The translations under genes and the position numbers were made by a program. From Hymenolepis diminuta (Eukaryota > Platyhelminthes > Cestoda > Cyclophyllidea > Hymenolepididae), in contig CAADRB010000033.1 in the NCBI GenBank assembly GCA_900708905.1, forward strand, positions 1,171,179-1,235,178: a DNA stretch of 64,000 bases. The letters are read 5' to 3'. Positions within the stretch are counted from its first letter, which is position 1. Every line of letters starts with the position of its first letter. Of this stretch, positions 49,801 through 62,849 are shown piece by piece. The notes under the pieces are model-generated. The model searched no databases and was not told the DNA's origin. It was given only the letters and a program-made list of their open reading frames with translations.

Positions 49801-52800
49801 GAGACCGAACAAACTTGGAACCATGTTTTAAAGAGTTATTATATATGCCTTACAATTTGGACATGCAGCCGCAAATATGTCATGTCCTAAACATGAAAAA
49901 ATGGGAATGTGTGTCAATGGAATCTGGGGTTTAATCTATGCCCAGTATTTATTATTTTTAGTGTCTAATACCTAAAAATATATCGCCTTAATCGATTCAA
50001 ATATATGGTAAGATTATTGCATTTAAAACAGTACAAATTCAACAACGAGGCCGTGCTTATTTGCATATGAATCTTCAATTTTGGGAACAGAGAGAAATGG
50101 CGATTCAACTGTGTCTAGAAGTCCTAAAAGGGTTTATCCGCATACCTGAACACAAAATTTCAGACATATTGTAGACATATTCCAGGCTATTTTCCAGTAA
50201 TAAAAATAGTGTAATTTCACATTACACTAACATACCAAAAAGAAGTATTCCGAAACTATATAGTATATTAAAGGATTTAACTTGAAACAAACCACTGCTT
50301 TAGTCCTTGAATCAACTGGAAAAAAGAGCATTTGAAAACAGCTTTGCCAAACAGCTAAACAAAAACTAGACTGACCAACGTACAGAACAATATTAATATT
50401 TTTGCATATTGATTTCCATAAAAATTTCCGTTCTGCAGAGAAGCTGTAACATTAGGCTTGTAAGCTTCATGAACCAAGTAAATAAGACTATAAAAGTTAA
50501 TAATTGATTAAGCAGTCTCAAAAATCATTACACCACGTCAAAATGATATTTTCCCCCGATAATGGCTTCCGAATTACTCAAAAATTATATAATCAACAAT
50601 AAGGCATGAGATATCCGCCATCAAACACCAGTGATCATGAACAGTGAGCCTCAACTATAATGTCTTACTGAAATGGAAGGAGATGCGGATAGCATCGCAC
50701 TACCACTACTTAAACAATTAATCACCAAGTGAGAACACTACCAAATGACTATGGGTGGCAGGGATGGCAAAGACGAATGTATGTCTTACTCAATCTTTCT
50801 TGATGGCTTCTCTAAAATCTCTGAACTGTTTTATGTTAAACAAAAATATATATTTCAGAATTCACCCCAAGGGAATTGAAGCGTTGAGGAGTGCAGAGAT
50901 AAAAGCAGGAGTCAGGTGTTCGTTGAATGCGGATGTGTCGAGGATGATGATATACCACGGAAAGGGAATACTCGCCCATTCTCGAGACATTTTTTGAGAT
51001 ACGCACCAGAAAAGTTCCATCCTCACAACCCTTCAACAATTGGGTCGCCTCCGCTCGATCCATTTCACCGTAGTACCTGTGATAAGGGAAAACGTTAAGG
51101 AATAACAGATAAGGTCGGAGTAGATGGTGATTTAACCAAACGTATACGTGCGAACGAAAATTAGCATCCGTGTTTGTCTACTAACTCCAACATGCTAGGA
51201 TGAAGAAATGTCTCAATCGGACTCACCCAATATGAACTGATCTTCGTTTACAATGCTCACTTTAAGACAGAACAAAATTGAAGATAGAGGCTACAATCTC
51301 ATTATTTCTAACTAAACGAAATAGATACTATAACCAAACATTTAACCCTACTTTGACTTTCAGTCTAAAGAAGCAAGATCCTTTCGATTAAAACGCATGA
51401 ATTTAAGGATAAGCCCATCTGGGTGTTCCAAGAAATGAGTAGAAATCTTTTTGATGAGATAATGCTTCGATGAATAAGTTCTTAGGAGATTAACAGGGAA
51501 ACTAATTAGCTGATCAGTTAAGCTAAATAATGCCACTCAACATAAAAAGTCGTGTTCTATCCCCTTGTTAAAATGGGAAGAACGAGGAATGTCTCCTTAC
51601 AATATACTAGGCAAAACTATCCCGAATAAAGAAATAACTTTAAAATTTCACTCCCTGAGAATTCCACTAACCAGCAACATAGCATGATGTTAATTACCAC
51701 TGAGATTCAAGCCTATGATTTACAGCGATGGTATTGCAGTTAAAAGGGAGGGCACTCATATTTCATTCATAAGTGGCCACAACTAAAAGCCGTCAGATTT
51801 AATTCAAATTACAAGTAGATTCAAATGAAACAAACACATACAGGTGCCCTCTTAATAACAAAGAAGTACTTCACCCATAGAATGCTAGAAGAGACTTCCA
51901 AGTGACTAGACTTAAGCAAAAACAAAATCAGACCAATTCTTAACACATTCAGTCAAGTATTTCCCATCATATACCCTAGACAGGAAGTAGTGAAATGCGC
52001 ATGTGGTCTAGCAACCTAAAGATCGAGTGATAGAAACCACCATAATTGGAGTCGAAAACTTCTACTATTAATTTTACTAAGAGGACTTACGATGACTTTC
52101 ATCTGTTCTTAGATGAGTACGATCAACCTCTTAACTCAATCTAGTTGTCTATCAACTCTAAACACAAGGAGTTTAACTGTGAATTGATCCTAGCATTGAC
52201 TAAAATACCATTAAATAATACAGATGTTCGACGACCACTTAAGACAGAATGTTCAACAACTATCTTTTATAGGGAGGTGGTATCATGGAGCCTCCCAATT
52301 AAGAAACTCCAAACCTGTCACCTACTTAGTATAATTGGTGCTCACTGGATAAGCATCAGTGGAACTCAAAACTGTGACCTTTAGCCTCCAAGACGAGCAA
52401 GTTTACCAATATGGGTAGTTAATCATTACAATCACCAGAAATAATCCCAATTATAAACTGTCACATACGATCATTACTCTTAATAACCAAGTGATACAAA
52501 ATTGTCTTTAGACAAATATCCACCACTTTATGGGGGTATCATTTTAGACACCACACAACTAATTCGTAAAGCATGCCCTAATGATACAACTAACGACTCC
52601 ATATAATTAGAAACCATGTAGACATGCATTGGCCGACCACAAACGACAGGCAACACAAAAATGAGACCACCAACAAGGTAAATCAGTAAGAAAGGGGGAA
52701 TAGGGGGTCTACCAAGACATTGATGAAATAGCCGGCGAGGGATGAGATAAAGAAGGAGCAGCCGCACAGCTATGATGCCGTCCAGGAGCCGTTCTTATTC

Positions 52801-54874
52801 CCCCGCCTCCGCTTCCACCGCTATTGACAATCGTGTTGGGCGCGGCATAGGCCGCTCTCAGCGAGGACGAACGCGTAATCCCATTCTCCGATATGTTTGC
52901 AGAACTAGATGACGATGGAATAGGGGGCAATTCAGCACGAATCGAAGAGAAGGAGAAGGACTTCTGAGTATCGGAAGATGAAGTCGGTGACTGAATTGAA
53001 TGAGGAGAGAGGCACAGCAGAAAAAGAAACAGGGCATGCAATGAAATACGAGAGGACATGCAGTATATGACTCCCATTCCCATGCTTAGACTATTACTGT
53101 CACTACACTGGCCATGCTAAGAAACCAACCACGGAAAACTAGAGAGCGAAGTCTTGCGAGTGGGTGTAGAAGGAGAAGTTTGGTTCTGGTGATTTTCAGT
53201 GTCATCTATTGGTACTTCCGCAGGTGCCTCTTGGTATAATGGGGGATTCCAGGGGGATACCGAAGAGATTGAGGATGTTGGGGGTATTACCACATCACTA
53301 AGCGAGACCACTCGTGTCACACGATCTCGGGGGATTTGACGTGGAGTGAGTGAGACCAACGACCGCTGTGCACGTCAGTCAGATATAGAGAAATTTATTT
53401 GCAGGATATTAACTTTCACTACTTATACACCTCTAAGTGTAATGTTGAATAAAAATGCTTATTTTCATTCAAGGAAAATTAACATATTCATTTAAGCGGG
53501 CTAATTGTGTTAATTCATGTGATCATTCACTTGGAGACTTGACAGACATTGAATAAAGCCGCCCATCTTGAGTATCGTCTTTTATGAATTGGGAGGTCGA
53601 TAAGTTATTACAATTAGCGAAACGAGTGAGACAATCAAAGACAGTATTTCCCCGCAAAGATTTAAGGGGGAAAGAACAATTTTTTGATTCAATAAAACAA
53701 TTCATCAATTTCTCATTATTTTCATACTTGAACTTGGAAAGTCCTGATCAGTCCCATTTATCTGACTTACTTCCCACTGAAGGAGTATTTAGGGGTCGTC
53801 CCTCCCTTACAAAAATATGCCTCAATATCCACTCAACTGTTTAAAATATACATAGCCATTAACGAATCTGTCATGCCAGACTCATCATTCTGTGTCACTT
53901 TACTCAACTTCCCGTCCATTCAAAGGACTACTCTCGTCCAATCAGCCCTCCAATAATCATCTTTGATTATCAACCTATTTGGGCGATTCCAACCTAGCTT
54001 TTATAGGTCAGGCTTTCCTTTATGTTATTTTATCAGCGTCGAGTTACATATCAATATTAACAGGCTCTCCTATTCTTTCACCATTTACACTGCCCGTTAA
54101 TTAACACAAAAGGTCAAATGAAGAGGGGGGGGGGAGGGGAGGATGTATGTATGTACTTTATGGTGCATTAACCACCAGAATCACGTGTAGAGGGAGAAAG
54201 CAAAAGGTTCGAATATATTCACGTTGGCATAAGCTGCGCAGACTCACAAAGTCTTTTGATGTGTCTATGCGTAGCAGTCCTATCGCTAAGCAACACAAGT
54301 ATGCAAATGGGTTAGATTTTCAGCTAAACAAAAGTTCAAAGCTGATTTCTCTTTCTCAGATATCCTTGATGGGAAATTTTCCAAATGGCCATATTTTATG
54401 ACTGTTCCAGCTCCAATGATCAAAGATGCTATGGTAGTGATTGCTTTCATTAATTTTTTCCTAATTAAAAATTTCTCAAGATCATCACTAATTATCCCTG
54501 ACAGTTAAGTATCTGGACCTCGATATTGTTACTATGATCACGTGGTACCTCCTGTAACCTCAAGTTTCCTTTGCAGAACCATGATGTGTTCTAAAGTGAT
54601 TTATTTAAATTACTCTGATTAAACCACGTAGGTGGCCCTTGGGTGGGCGTCGCTAGATTTCAGTTTTACTCGATCAGTGGTGTTTGGGACCACATATTTA
54701 TGTTATGCCTTCCCAATGAAATATAAACACCCCTGTATAAGCAAAGACGTTACTATCTTATATAAACCAACCAAAAATACGGAGACATAATTCGAAAGAA
54801 CTACTTACGTCGGATTTCAATTGTATGTCCACATGCGAAGCCGGGAACCAGCCTTCTTGTTCATTAAGCCGACC
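46604..54874 (-). CDS. Vav-like Rho guanine nucleotide exchange factor, C-terminal part
   Basis: Six exons: 54874-54809, 53365-53126, 52990-52713, 51076-50866, 47574-47484, 46800-46604. They give 1083 nt and 360 aa to the stop in unbroken phase. Order: end of an SH3 (GRLNEQEGWFPASHV), a Ser/Pro-rich linker of about 170 residues, an SH2 with FLVR, then an SH3. The SH2-SH3 join (ALVDFYCCHSLNECF, RLRFPYQ) matches Vav more closely than other SH2-SH3 proteins. Known: Vav proteins couple tyrosine-kinase receptors to Rac/Rho through DH-PH-C1, with the SH3-SH2-SH3 tail as adaptor. DH, PH and C1 exons were not found up to 64000, so the gene is 5'-partial in this annotation. The long SH3-SH2 linker is unusual. 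Confidence 0.85.
46801..47483 (-). other. Vav-like last intron (0.7 kb)
   Basis: No exon or repeat recognised. Confidence 0.65.
47484..47574 (-). CDS. Vav-like exon: SH2 end and SH2-SH3 bridge
   Basis: Thirty codons, ALVDFYCCHSLNECFDEV to RCP. It is the last SH2 helix and strand followed by the short RFPY bridge typical of Vav. Confidence 0.87.
47575..50865 (-). other. Vav-like intron inside the SH2 (3.3 kb)
   Basis: AT-rich, with a loose B-box match (GGTTCGAGTGC) near 48654 but no tRNA fold. No coding exon recognised. Confidence 0.65.
50866..51076 (-). CDS. Vav-like SH2 exon
   Basis: Starts in phase 2, rebuilding the SH2 Trp (TG|G) of WYYGEMDRAEATQLL. It contains GTFLVRISK with the phosphotyrosine-binding arginine and ends YLCTPQRFNSLG. 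The His/Ile-rich strand VVYHHPRHIRI supplies the betaD position. Confidence 0.92.
51077..52712 (-). other. Vav-like intron before the SH2 (1.6 kb)
   Basis: No exon, RNA gene or repeat recognised. Confidence 0.65.
52713..53365 (-). CDS. Vav-like Ser/Pro-rich linker exons
   Basis: Exons 53365-53126 (RSLVSLTPRQIP to SSFPWL) and 52990-52713 (SPTSSSDTQK to ISSMSW). They contain PPTSS, WNPPLYQ, ELPPIPSSSSS and a Gly run. The outer joins are fixed by phase with the SH3 and SH2 exons. The donor between the two exons (TTG|GTTTCT) is weak and could be wrong by some codons. Confidence 0.7.
53366..54808 (-). other. Vav-like intron between first SH3 and linker (1.4 kb)
   Basis: Contains a G-rich tract (54125-54140), a short TATG tandem and a family C repeat copy at about 54430-54760. 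Confidence 0.65.
54430..54760 (+). repeat. Dispersed repeat family C, LTR-like part
   Basis: Aligns with 30880-31250 in the same order: AATTAAAAATTTCTC, CTAATTATCCCT, AGTGATTTATTTAAA, GATTAAACCAC, CCCTTGGGTGGGCGTC, ATATAAACACCCCTGTA. It contains the TATA-like block but no coding region. Confidence 0.65.
54809..54874 (-). CDS. Vav-like exon: C-terminal part of first SH3
   Basis: Twenty-two codons, beginning GRLNEQEGWFPASHV. The GWFP motif and following strand identify the second half of an SH3. The first half, expected to end in WWE, was not found upstream. Confidence 0.8.
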
Positions 54875-55629
54875 CTGAAGTGGTGAGGAAAAAACGAGGT
54901 GTTATTTTAGGCATCAGACGATCTCGTGGTGTTTTTTTTTAAAGATTGTCGGAAAGCACTCATAGTCCCCCAAATTAGTAAGTTATGAGATAGAGGTAAT
55001 CAAGATGCAGGGGGTAATTTAAAAGTCACATAGTAATGTAAATAACGGCCGACTAATACGCATGTACTGCAACACCGTTACCATGCAAATAAAACGACCA
55101 CAGAAACAAGGAAATGCATAACTAAAAGGGACTACTCAGTAACTTTGGACGAAATGACTTAAAATGATCCCATATAAGGTAATTTACCTAACCCTTCAAT
55201 TCTAATTACACCAGTGGTCTTTTATCCGAGAAACTGATCGGGCAAGGAGAATTGCATTCAAAATTCCAGGTGGGGGAATAAGGAACTTATGCTTTAAAGA
55301 AATCAAGTAAAATTTCAACCACCAGTATAGCATAGACTGAAATGTTACTCTCCGTCCTAAAATTTCCTCAAAATCTATGATAATGAGGACTTACATTCTT
55401 TTAAAGTCTAACTTAAAGTACCTTGGAGACTAAGTAAACATGTTAACATTGTTACGATCAAATTCATCTTGAGTGAACACTATCGGGCTCTACCATATCT
55501 CAGCTACCTGAATATATCTGAAAATAGAAGTAAATGAATAAAATTGGCATTTAATTCAATTAGCTCATCTTTTCCACAAACTGTGAATATCGCGGACATG
55601 TGAAAAACTGAACACTTGAATATTACTAA

Positions 55630-55865
55630 GTGAATTATATCCCTTATGAGATAGTATGGGTAACCCAATGCCTCCAGAATTCAAATAATATAAGACTCTT
55701 GGCACCATGACTTCATTATACGCTCCTACTCGACCCCTTGATTTCTCTCATATTGGCCTATTTTGCTGTTACACGCGTTTAGATGCCCCCCCCCCCCCAA
55801 GATTGAAATTTGCTAAAATTCCTTTACATCGCCATGACTAATGTAAAATAAAACAAGCATGACTA
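55630..55865 (+). repeat. Dispersed repeat family D, copy 1
   Basis: Same block order as 62850-63090: TTATGAGATAGTG-like, TCCAGAATTCAAAT, ATAAGACTCTTGGCACC, GACTTCATTATACGCTCC, a C-rich tract, then CATGACTAATG. It has a 14-base poly-C run where the other copy has CCCTCCCCCC. Confidence 0.55.
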
Positions 55866-58800
55866 TCAGAACCAACGCTGATCATCAATCAAATCTTAAC
55901 ATGAATAGCAGTCAGAAGAACAAAGCGCTTTTACCTAAAACAAACAACCCGAAACGTGAGCGGATTTCATAAAATCCTAAGGCCGAATTTTGTGTTATCT
56001 TTGAATTATGAAGGATTAGGTAAACAAAGTGCAAAAATTGCATCCGGACATCAGCCAACACCAACCAAAGTTAAAGAAAAACTTAAAATTTACAAGAATC
56101 TGCCAGAATGAACACATAAACAAAAGGAAATAGAAGGCATGTGCGTAATTTTCAGAGGGATAAATTCAATTATAATTAAATGAATTTAACTAAAATAAAA
56201 AAAACACAACCCCAAAGTTATGCTAAAACAACTTGTCATCCAGTATATTGTATTGAAGAACCAAAGGACACATTTAGTGATTCTGCAAATAATGTTTTAA
56301 CGCATTATTTCCACATTTGTATCATCAACTAACCAAATAATTCCGCGGTTCTATTTTATCTATTTCCTATATGTATGATTTTTCAGTTTAATTTCGCATT
56401 ATGGGACACAGTAATTCATATCGTCACGCTCTTATGACAAGCAGTTTACGTCACTTTTCTCTTATTGGCTAATACTAAGCTAATAAACATCTAGCCACAT
56501 TTCCCTATTAAACATCTTACTCAATGCGATCGGATGTACAATTTCCATAGATTTCATGACTGGAGTTTCGGATGTGTCCATGACCACAAAGTATCCCTGC
56601 TCACATTCTACCAATCCTTGAAATAAGATTAGCAATTCCCATCACTGGATACGAATTGATGAGTGACAATGAGAAAAAATTTTTCATAGAAAATTAAAAA
56701 CAGTTTTACAGCCTTGAATCATTCAGATACATCCAAACAGGTAAGAAGAGGAAGATATTTAACTTTTAGGAGAGTCAGGGAATCAAGAGAGCCCTACTTC
56801 ATCTGAGCTCCAGAATCATTAGGCCATCTTTTTTTCATTTTCAAAGTTTGATGAGGCCTACTCCATATTTTCATCTGGAAAATCCGACCGAAATGATTTC
56901 ATATGATCTCGAAATGGAACTTTACACTATGTACTGACTACCGCACTACTAGTTACTATCTTGTGTGTGGCGTAAGAGAGGGGACCAATTTCCAAGGAAT
57001 TGCTTGTCAAATCACTAATGGACAGATTATAATTCAGTGGACGCGCTGTTTTCGAGAGATCGACGAAGCCGAAACCACTAACGATTTACAACTTGACAAA
57101 TAATTAACACACACAGGTAACCAAAATAAAGGCCAAATTAAGTTCCCGTAGAGTAAGCAAAAAGACCACACTGAAGCAGTAAATAAAATGGGAATTAAAT
57201 GGCTAAAGATGTGTAAAATTCGGCAAAGTTATGTTAAGCAAATCTAACAAGCTAATAGCTAAAAGCTATGTAAATCTTATTAATGGCAGTGACGCCACCG
57301 GTTAAACCTATTTGATTCCGGGTGCATGATTTCTTCTACTGTTAGACGAACTTGAATTGACCTATGAAATGCGAGATCAGAAAAATACTGACAAATGCAA
57401 ACCTTCATTCTTGAAAAAAAACAAAAGCTAGTGCAATTTTTACCTATTCATCTTCAAAGCCAAGACTCATCTAAAAGAAACACTTTCAAAAAATTTTAGA
57501 TCATAATTGCCTTTAGGACAAAGATAATGTCAATTTCGGCTCCATTTAAATAAAAATCCCTAGTTTCAATTCCCAATTCTTAGCATTTTACTTTCTCATC
57601 CTGATAGTTATATATTACCTATCTAAATAGATTCATTCTGATCAAATCGACCAAGTAATACGGTAATTAAATGATCAAGAAGCTTTATAAGGATAAAGAA
57701 ATCAATGGGATGAGTTTATATACACGATGTGAAATGTGGTCAATAATTGAGAACAAACGAAGACACCTACAATCCGGTTGGCAATGCTAGGCATCTTGGG
57801 CCTAAGTACTATTTGTGGTTGTCATATACTCATCAATATCGAAGAATTGTGTAAACGTAAATGGAATTTACGTGCAATCAGCACCTCCACTTTGCCTTCT
57901 AGATCACTAACAGTATATTTCTCATAAGTGGATTCAGATACCGTTTGCCAAGGAAATTCTAGACACGCAGCAGTGATTTTGCAACAGCAAAAATAAAACC
58001 CGACCACATTACGGAATGCGAGAAAGTGAGTGTGTGGGAATGGGATAATGATAGAAAATAAATGCCTCCTTGCTGCAGCTTCAACTTTGAATCGGTGAAT
58101 TTATGGGCTTGCAGGAAAAAAACAAATTCCTATATGCATCCTTCCCTCTCACCCTCGTTCACTCACAGATAAACGACAGCAGTTGTCGCTATTAATAGCC
58201 AAAGGAAGCGGTTTAGGCGCAAGTTCTACTTGGAATAATGTCCCCTGTTGTCTCACTACAGCAATAACAATAGAGCTGCCGATATATAAATGCTCAATTA
58301 AGGTCAATATAGCAACCATTGAGTGATTTACAATGAATACAAAGCAGATTAAGATTTCACCTGTCGGGGTGTCACCTACAATTCTTGATAGATTAAAATC
58401 CATTGAACTTCGAACCAATTCCATGAAAATGGAAAATCTTAACAAGCACCCAAAATAATAAGAGCTTGAACTGAGTATCAACAGGAGTATAATCCAAAAA
58501 TCGACAAATTGAAGTTTCTGTTTGCATAAAATTCAAGGCATTCAAGTTATACATCCACTTGTCGATCTAGTATATATTACTAAATGTGTAACCTAATGTG
58601 ATAATCCGACATATGCGACACTGTCATCATTGTTAAGTTTTACGTTATAAAAACCGTTTTGACAAAGCTATCACGCACACTCACGCACGATTAAAACATT
58701 TTAAGCTGTCAATATTTACAAATCTCCAAGTATATATTTCCTCAGCGATTGTTTATCAATTCGGTTAGTTAATGTTTTAAATAATGAGAAAAATTCTAAC

Positions 58801-58904
58801 CGAACTAATTCCATTACAATCGCATCACCAGATCAATGAACCGGACGAGTCCTAGAGATATCTATTCATATCGCAATTCAGTGAAAATCAATCAGGTGAA
58901 TGGG

Positions 58905-59060
58905 ATAGGGAAAGAACTAGTCTATTCTGGAATACGGATTAGAGCATAGTAACCTAGCCAATACGACGCCGTCTGAAAGGGAAGAGATAGTGTCGTATCC
59001 AAAATCAAGGACACTATCTATACCAGACTCCCCCATACATTTGCATGAAAGACGGAGAAA
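58905..59060 (+). repeat. Dispersed repeat family E, copy 1
   Basis: AGTCTATTCTGGAATACGGATTAG, GGGAAGAGAT, AATCAAGGACA and ACCAGACTC match, in order, AGTCTATACCGGAATATTGATTAG and the following blocks at 59788-59900. Confidence 0.5.
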
Positions 59061-59784
59061 AACATGCATCGATATTAATTCCAAGTCCATTTGGGAAAAG
59101 TCAGTTCAAACTCATTTTGGGCAGAGGAGTAGTAACATGGAACTGCCCTAGTGACGAACTCGCTATTTGTCAAACTTATAACCATTGCAGTTAGCCATTC
59201 CACTCACTGGATGTGACATCGCAGACGAGCACGTTAATCCTTGTGCACATATGCATTGATACATGAAATTATTAACAGTCGAGACCTTTCATTACTATTA
59301 TCCCAATTAAGCCCAACGTTATGGAATAGCAAATATTTACTTTAATATACTTTCCATTATACTTCACTAGGTATATAATAAGGAGTTCGCTTGTACATTG
59401 AAGGGAAGCAAGTAATAATAATAATAATTCTGACACTCATTGTGGAAAGTCGTATTAAGAAGTCTCTTATTTCTACTCCAGTAGGATTGGTTGTGCAGTT
59501 CAGTGGATATACGCCAATGAGCATCGAACCCATGGCCTTTGATTTCGAAAAAGCGCTCGCTATCGGAAAAAAATTACTATTTCTCATTCTAATTAGGGTG
59601 TCATTATCCCAAATGTACAAAATAATTAACCGTTTACTGCATAAATTTGCATTTTGATGTAACCCCTCAAATTCTAAAACCAATTTAACCTATCCCCACT
59701 TCATTCAGTTAGAAATTCGGAAAAGCTAGCCATTAATTTTCATGTTCATAGCATCAATTCTAGCATCAAGAGCGGGAGGGGAAA

Positions 59785-59910
59785 AAAGTCTATACCGGAA
59801 TATTGATTAGTTCGCCGGGGGAAAGGATCGGACTATTATCTTTTTTAAAAACAAGGACAAGACGCATAAACCAGACTCTATCGTACGTGCATATATGATC
59901 AAGCAGAGCG
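59785..59910 (+). repeat. Dispersed repeat family E, copy 2
   Basis: Diverged relative of 58905-59060, about 0.9 kb away in the same orientation. The minus-strand 107-codon open frame that overlaps it has no recognisable domain. Confidence 0.5.
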
Positions 59911-60939
59911 TTGTGTAGCCGACCCTGGGAGAGCAATATATCCTGACAAACACGTAGAAAGTGAACTGATTTACATACAGCCCTGAGGGGTGAAACTAAG
60001 CCGTCAAATTGCAAAGGATAGAAAGCGAGAAAGAGGTAATAAAAGTCAATCAAATGCAGTACGTATAAGGCTCTTAAAATCAAAGTCGAAGTAAAAAAAG
60101 GGAGTATATCCACCTTTTTACGTTGCTTTTACACATCTTTCAACCTAAAAAAATTCCCTTGATAGGGGGAGAATATGTGAAAGCAGTGAGCCGTTTTCAG
60201 ATGTAACGAGGAGAGAAGACATGTGCAAATATGTACAACTAATAATTCCGACAGGAATATGGGCGAAAATTTATTTACTTAACAGACCTGGAATTTGGAC
60301 TAGGGAAAGAGATTACTAGTGTAAATATGATCTGATCGGCCACATGAATACAAATGCATAACACTTAAGTTCCTTACTTCAATTCTGCCAATTTCTTCGT
60401 AAATACATGAAAGGTAGTAAAATTGAAGTTATTAACAAATCTGATCGATTTTTAGACGCGATAATATCATCAAAAATGTGCTCGGGTTGTGGGAATAGTG
60501 CCCCAATAACGACCAGAGCGTGAAATGCGAATTCTTGCTTTGAAGCGCAAAAGTATTAAAATATTAGCATATATAAAAGATTTACTACCAACACTTAAGA
60601 AACTTCTTTGTTTCAAACACTGACAAACATATATGGGCACGTAATTTGCACATTCAGATGGTTCACAGTAAAAATATGTTGTAGCAATTTAGATAATCCT
60701 CTCAGCACTGAACACGGTAATTTAGAATTATGGCAGAATAATACAAGAAATTTAACAAAAGGTCCAAGAAAAATAATAAAAAAAGGAATATATTATACAA
60801 TTTTAATGGCTCAAAGAATGTGCGAATGATATTGCTCTTACTATAGCTAACTATCAGGGATGTTCCTGATAGGATATGACTGACGAAATCTAATCGATCA
60901 ATATGAAATTAGTAGGAACACAGTCACACAAATGTGCCA

Positions 60940-61290
60940 TATTAACATGAATCCAACAGGGCTCAAAGCTGTGGTGTTTATGTTTCGTCTGGAGGTCCCA
61001 CAGGTCATATGTAAGTTGCCTATGTTCCCTATCAAGATGTAGGCAACGCAGATCGCTCCTGACAGCTTGATAGTTATTTAGAGCTAAAACTGTTACCAAT
61101 CCGACGGTGGTTTTATTTTTCAACATCAAAAATATGGAGCCAACCTGTGTGTCTATGTACTACCTTTGTTTCATTAAGAAAATGTCTTGGACTAATTGTG
61201 TTCTGCCTTAACCTCCTCTCTCGAGCCTGAGTCAACTGTGGACTAATGACATCTAGTGAGCGGATGTACTATAATAGCTGAACTAGTTTA
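60940..61290 (+). repeat. Dispersed repeat family B, copy 1 of a direct pair
   Basis: The 3' 230 bp (from GACAGCTTGATAGTTATTTAG to CTAGTGAGCGG) is nearly identical to 61800-62035. The 5' part is more diverged. The two copies lie about 745 bp apart in the same orientation. Confidence 0.85.
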
Positions 61291-61699
61291 ACGTACAGTC
61301 GGATTACAGCGAGTTAGTTTAGTTTTCAAAATACAACGTCATTTTTAGTTAAATGTTTATTGAAAGAAAGGAGTGCTACATTATTCTGACATGTTAATTA
61401 TAATCAAAATTTGGGAAACTATTTCCGATCTTGTTTCTTGTGCTTTAAATACTGTCTAAGAGAAGTGTGATTAAAATGACACTCTTCCCAATACTTACAC
61501 TGCTCATTGGACAATCAAAAATCCTTTCCAATACAACTATTCTGAAGTTAGGAAGATAATCATGAATATTCAAGATATTCTATTTGATTTCTTGGACGTT
61601 TTGCTAAACTCTCACTCAAGACTTTGGGAAAAACATGACTTCAAGTGCATATGGACGAACTATTAATATCTGGAGGAGTTAATAGAACTCCGACAAAAC

Positions 61700-62035
61700 A
61701 AAGAGCATAGCTGCGTTGTTTTTTTGTCCGGGAATAATCGCTTCCCACAGTTTGTTTCTAAGTCGAGCGTTAGCCTTATCGATATGTGGATGCGCGTCTC
61801 TCTTGACAGCTTGATAGTCATTTAGAGCTAAAACTGTTATCAATCCGACGGTGGTTTTATTTTTCAACATCAAAAATATGGAGCCAACCTGTGTGTCTAT
61901 GTACTACCTTTGTTTCATTAAGAAAATGTCTTGGACTAACTGTGTTCTGTCTTAGCCTCCTCTCTCGAGTCTGAGTCAACTGTGGACTAGTGATATCTAG
62001 TGGGCGGATCCACTACAGTAGCCGAACTAGATCTC
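61700..62035 (+). repeat. Dispersed repeat family B, copy 2 of a direct pair
   Basis: Shares TGTCTTGGACTAACTGTG, CCTCCTCTCTCGAG and GAGTCAACTGTGGACTA with copy 1, with only scattered substitutions. Such a pair could be a recent tandem duplication or long terminal repeats around a roughly 400-bp non-coding interior. Confidence 0.85.
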
Positions 62036-62849
62036 CTAGAGGTAATACAACATATAAGAGCCATAGCCTACAAAAATGAGCAAGTAAGCGGTTAAAAGAA
62101 TACTAGCACACCTAGGCACGCAAATAATAAAAAAATTCCAATTACCTTGCGATTTCAATAATCTCAGGCTAACTTATTCAACTAGCGAGAGCAAATACTG
62201 TTTTAAATATCACATTATTCATAACCAAGAACAGGAATCAGATCATTAATTTTTCACAAAAGGATTTCTACTACTTGAAAACCATGGACCGTAATAAGAC
62301 CTATTAAATGTATTCCTTTCACCGGAATTGTTATTATAAAGCTGTCCAAACGGCATCTTCATTCACGAAAGCGGGGTCTAACACGTCACCGTAAATGCAC
62401 ACTGCCAATCATGGCTTATGTAGTTTTTTTAAAGGTATATATAGGTACGGTTTTTACATTATATAGCGCCGAAAATAGCAGCTTCCATCTTTTCAGTATA
62501 CGTGGGTGGGTAGAAGCAGAGAACAGAGCTTATGGGTCAATACTGCATGCCGTCCTTGTGACTGGCAGATAGGACGTGAATAAGAAGAGAGGATTCGTTC
62601 TTTGTGAATTTGAGTGCTAAAAGCACTTGCCTTTTAAATTAAGCAAATGAACTCTAGTGCGTTCTACCGCGTTTAAAATATTTTCAATAAATTTCACTTA
62701 CCTTCCCACGACTGTAAAAAGATACAAATGAATCCAAATGGTATAACCGGCCATTCAGCTAAACCAAATGATCGGCAAAGTCTGAATATCACAGATATGA
62801 ACATGCCCAGAAGCCAAGGGATTAAATTGAAAATTTGAAATTTGGAATG

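Noticed and set aside
57860..58255. Candidate Vav-like upstream exons (TYEKYTVSDLEGKVEVL; GTLFQVELAPKPLPL)
   Set aside because: Each has usable splice sites, but their phases do not fit each other and neither resembles C1, PH, DH or the first SH3 half.
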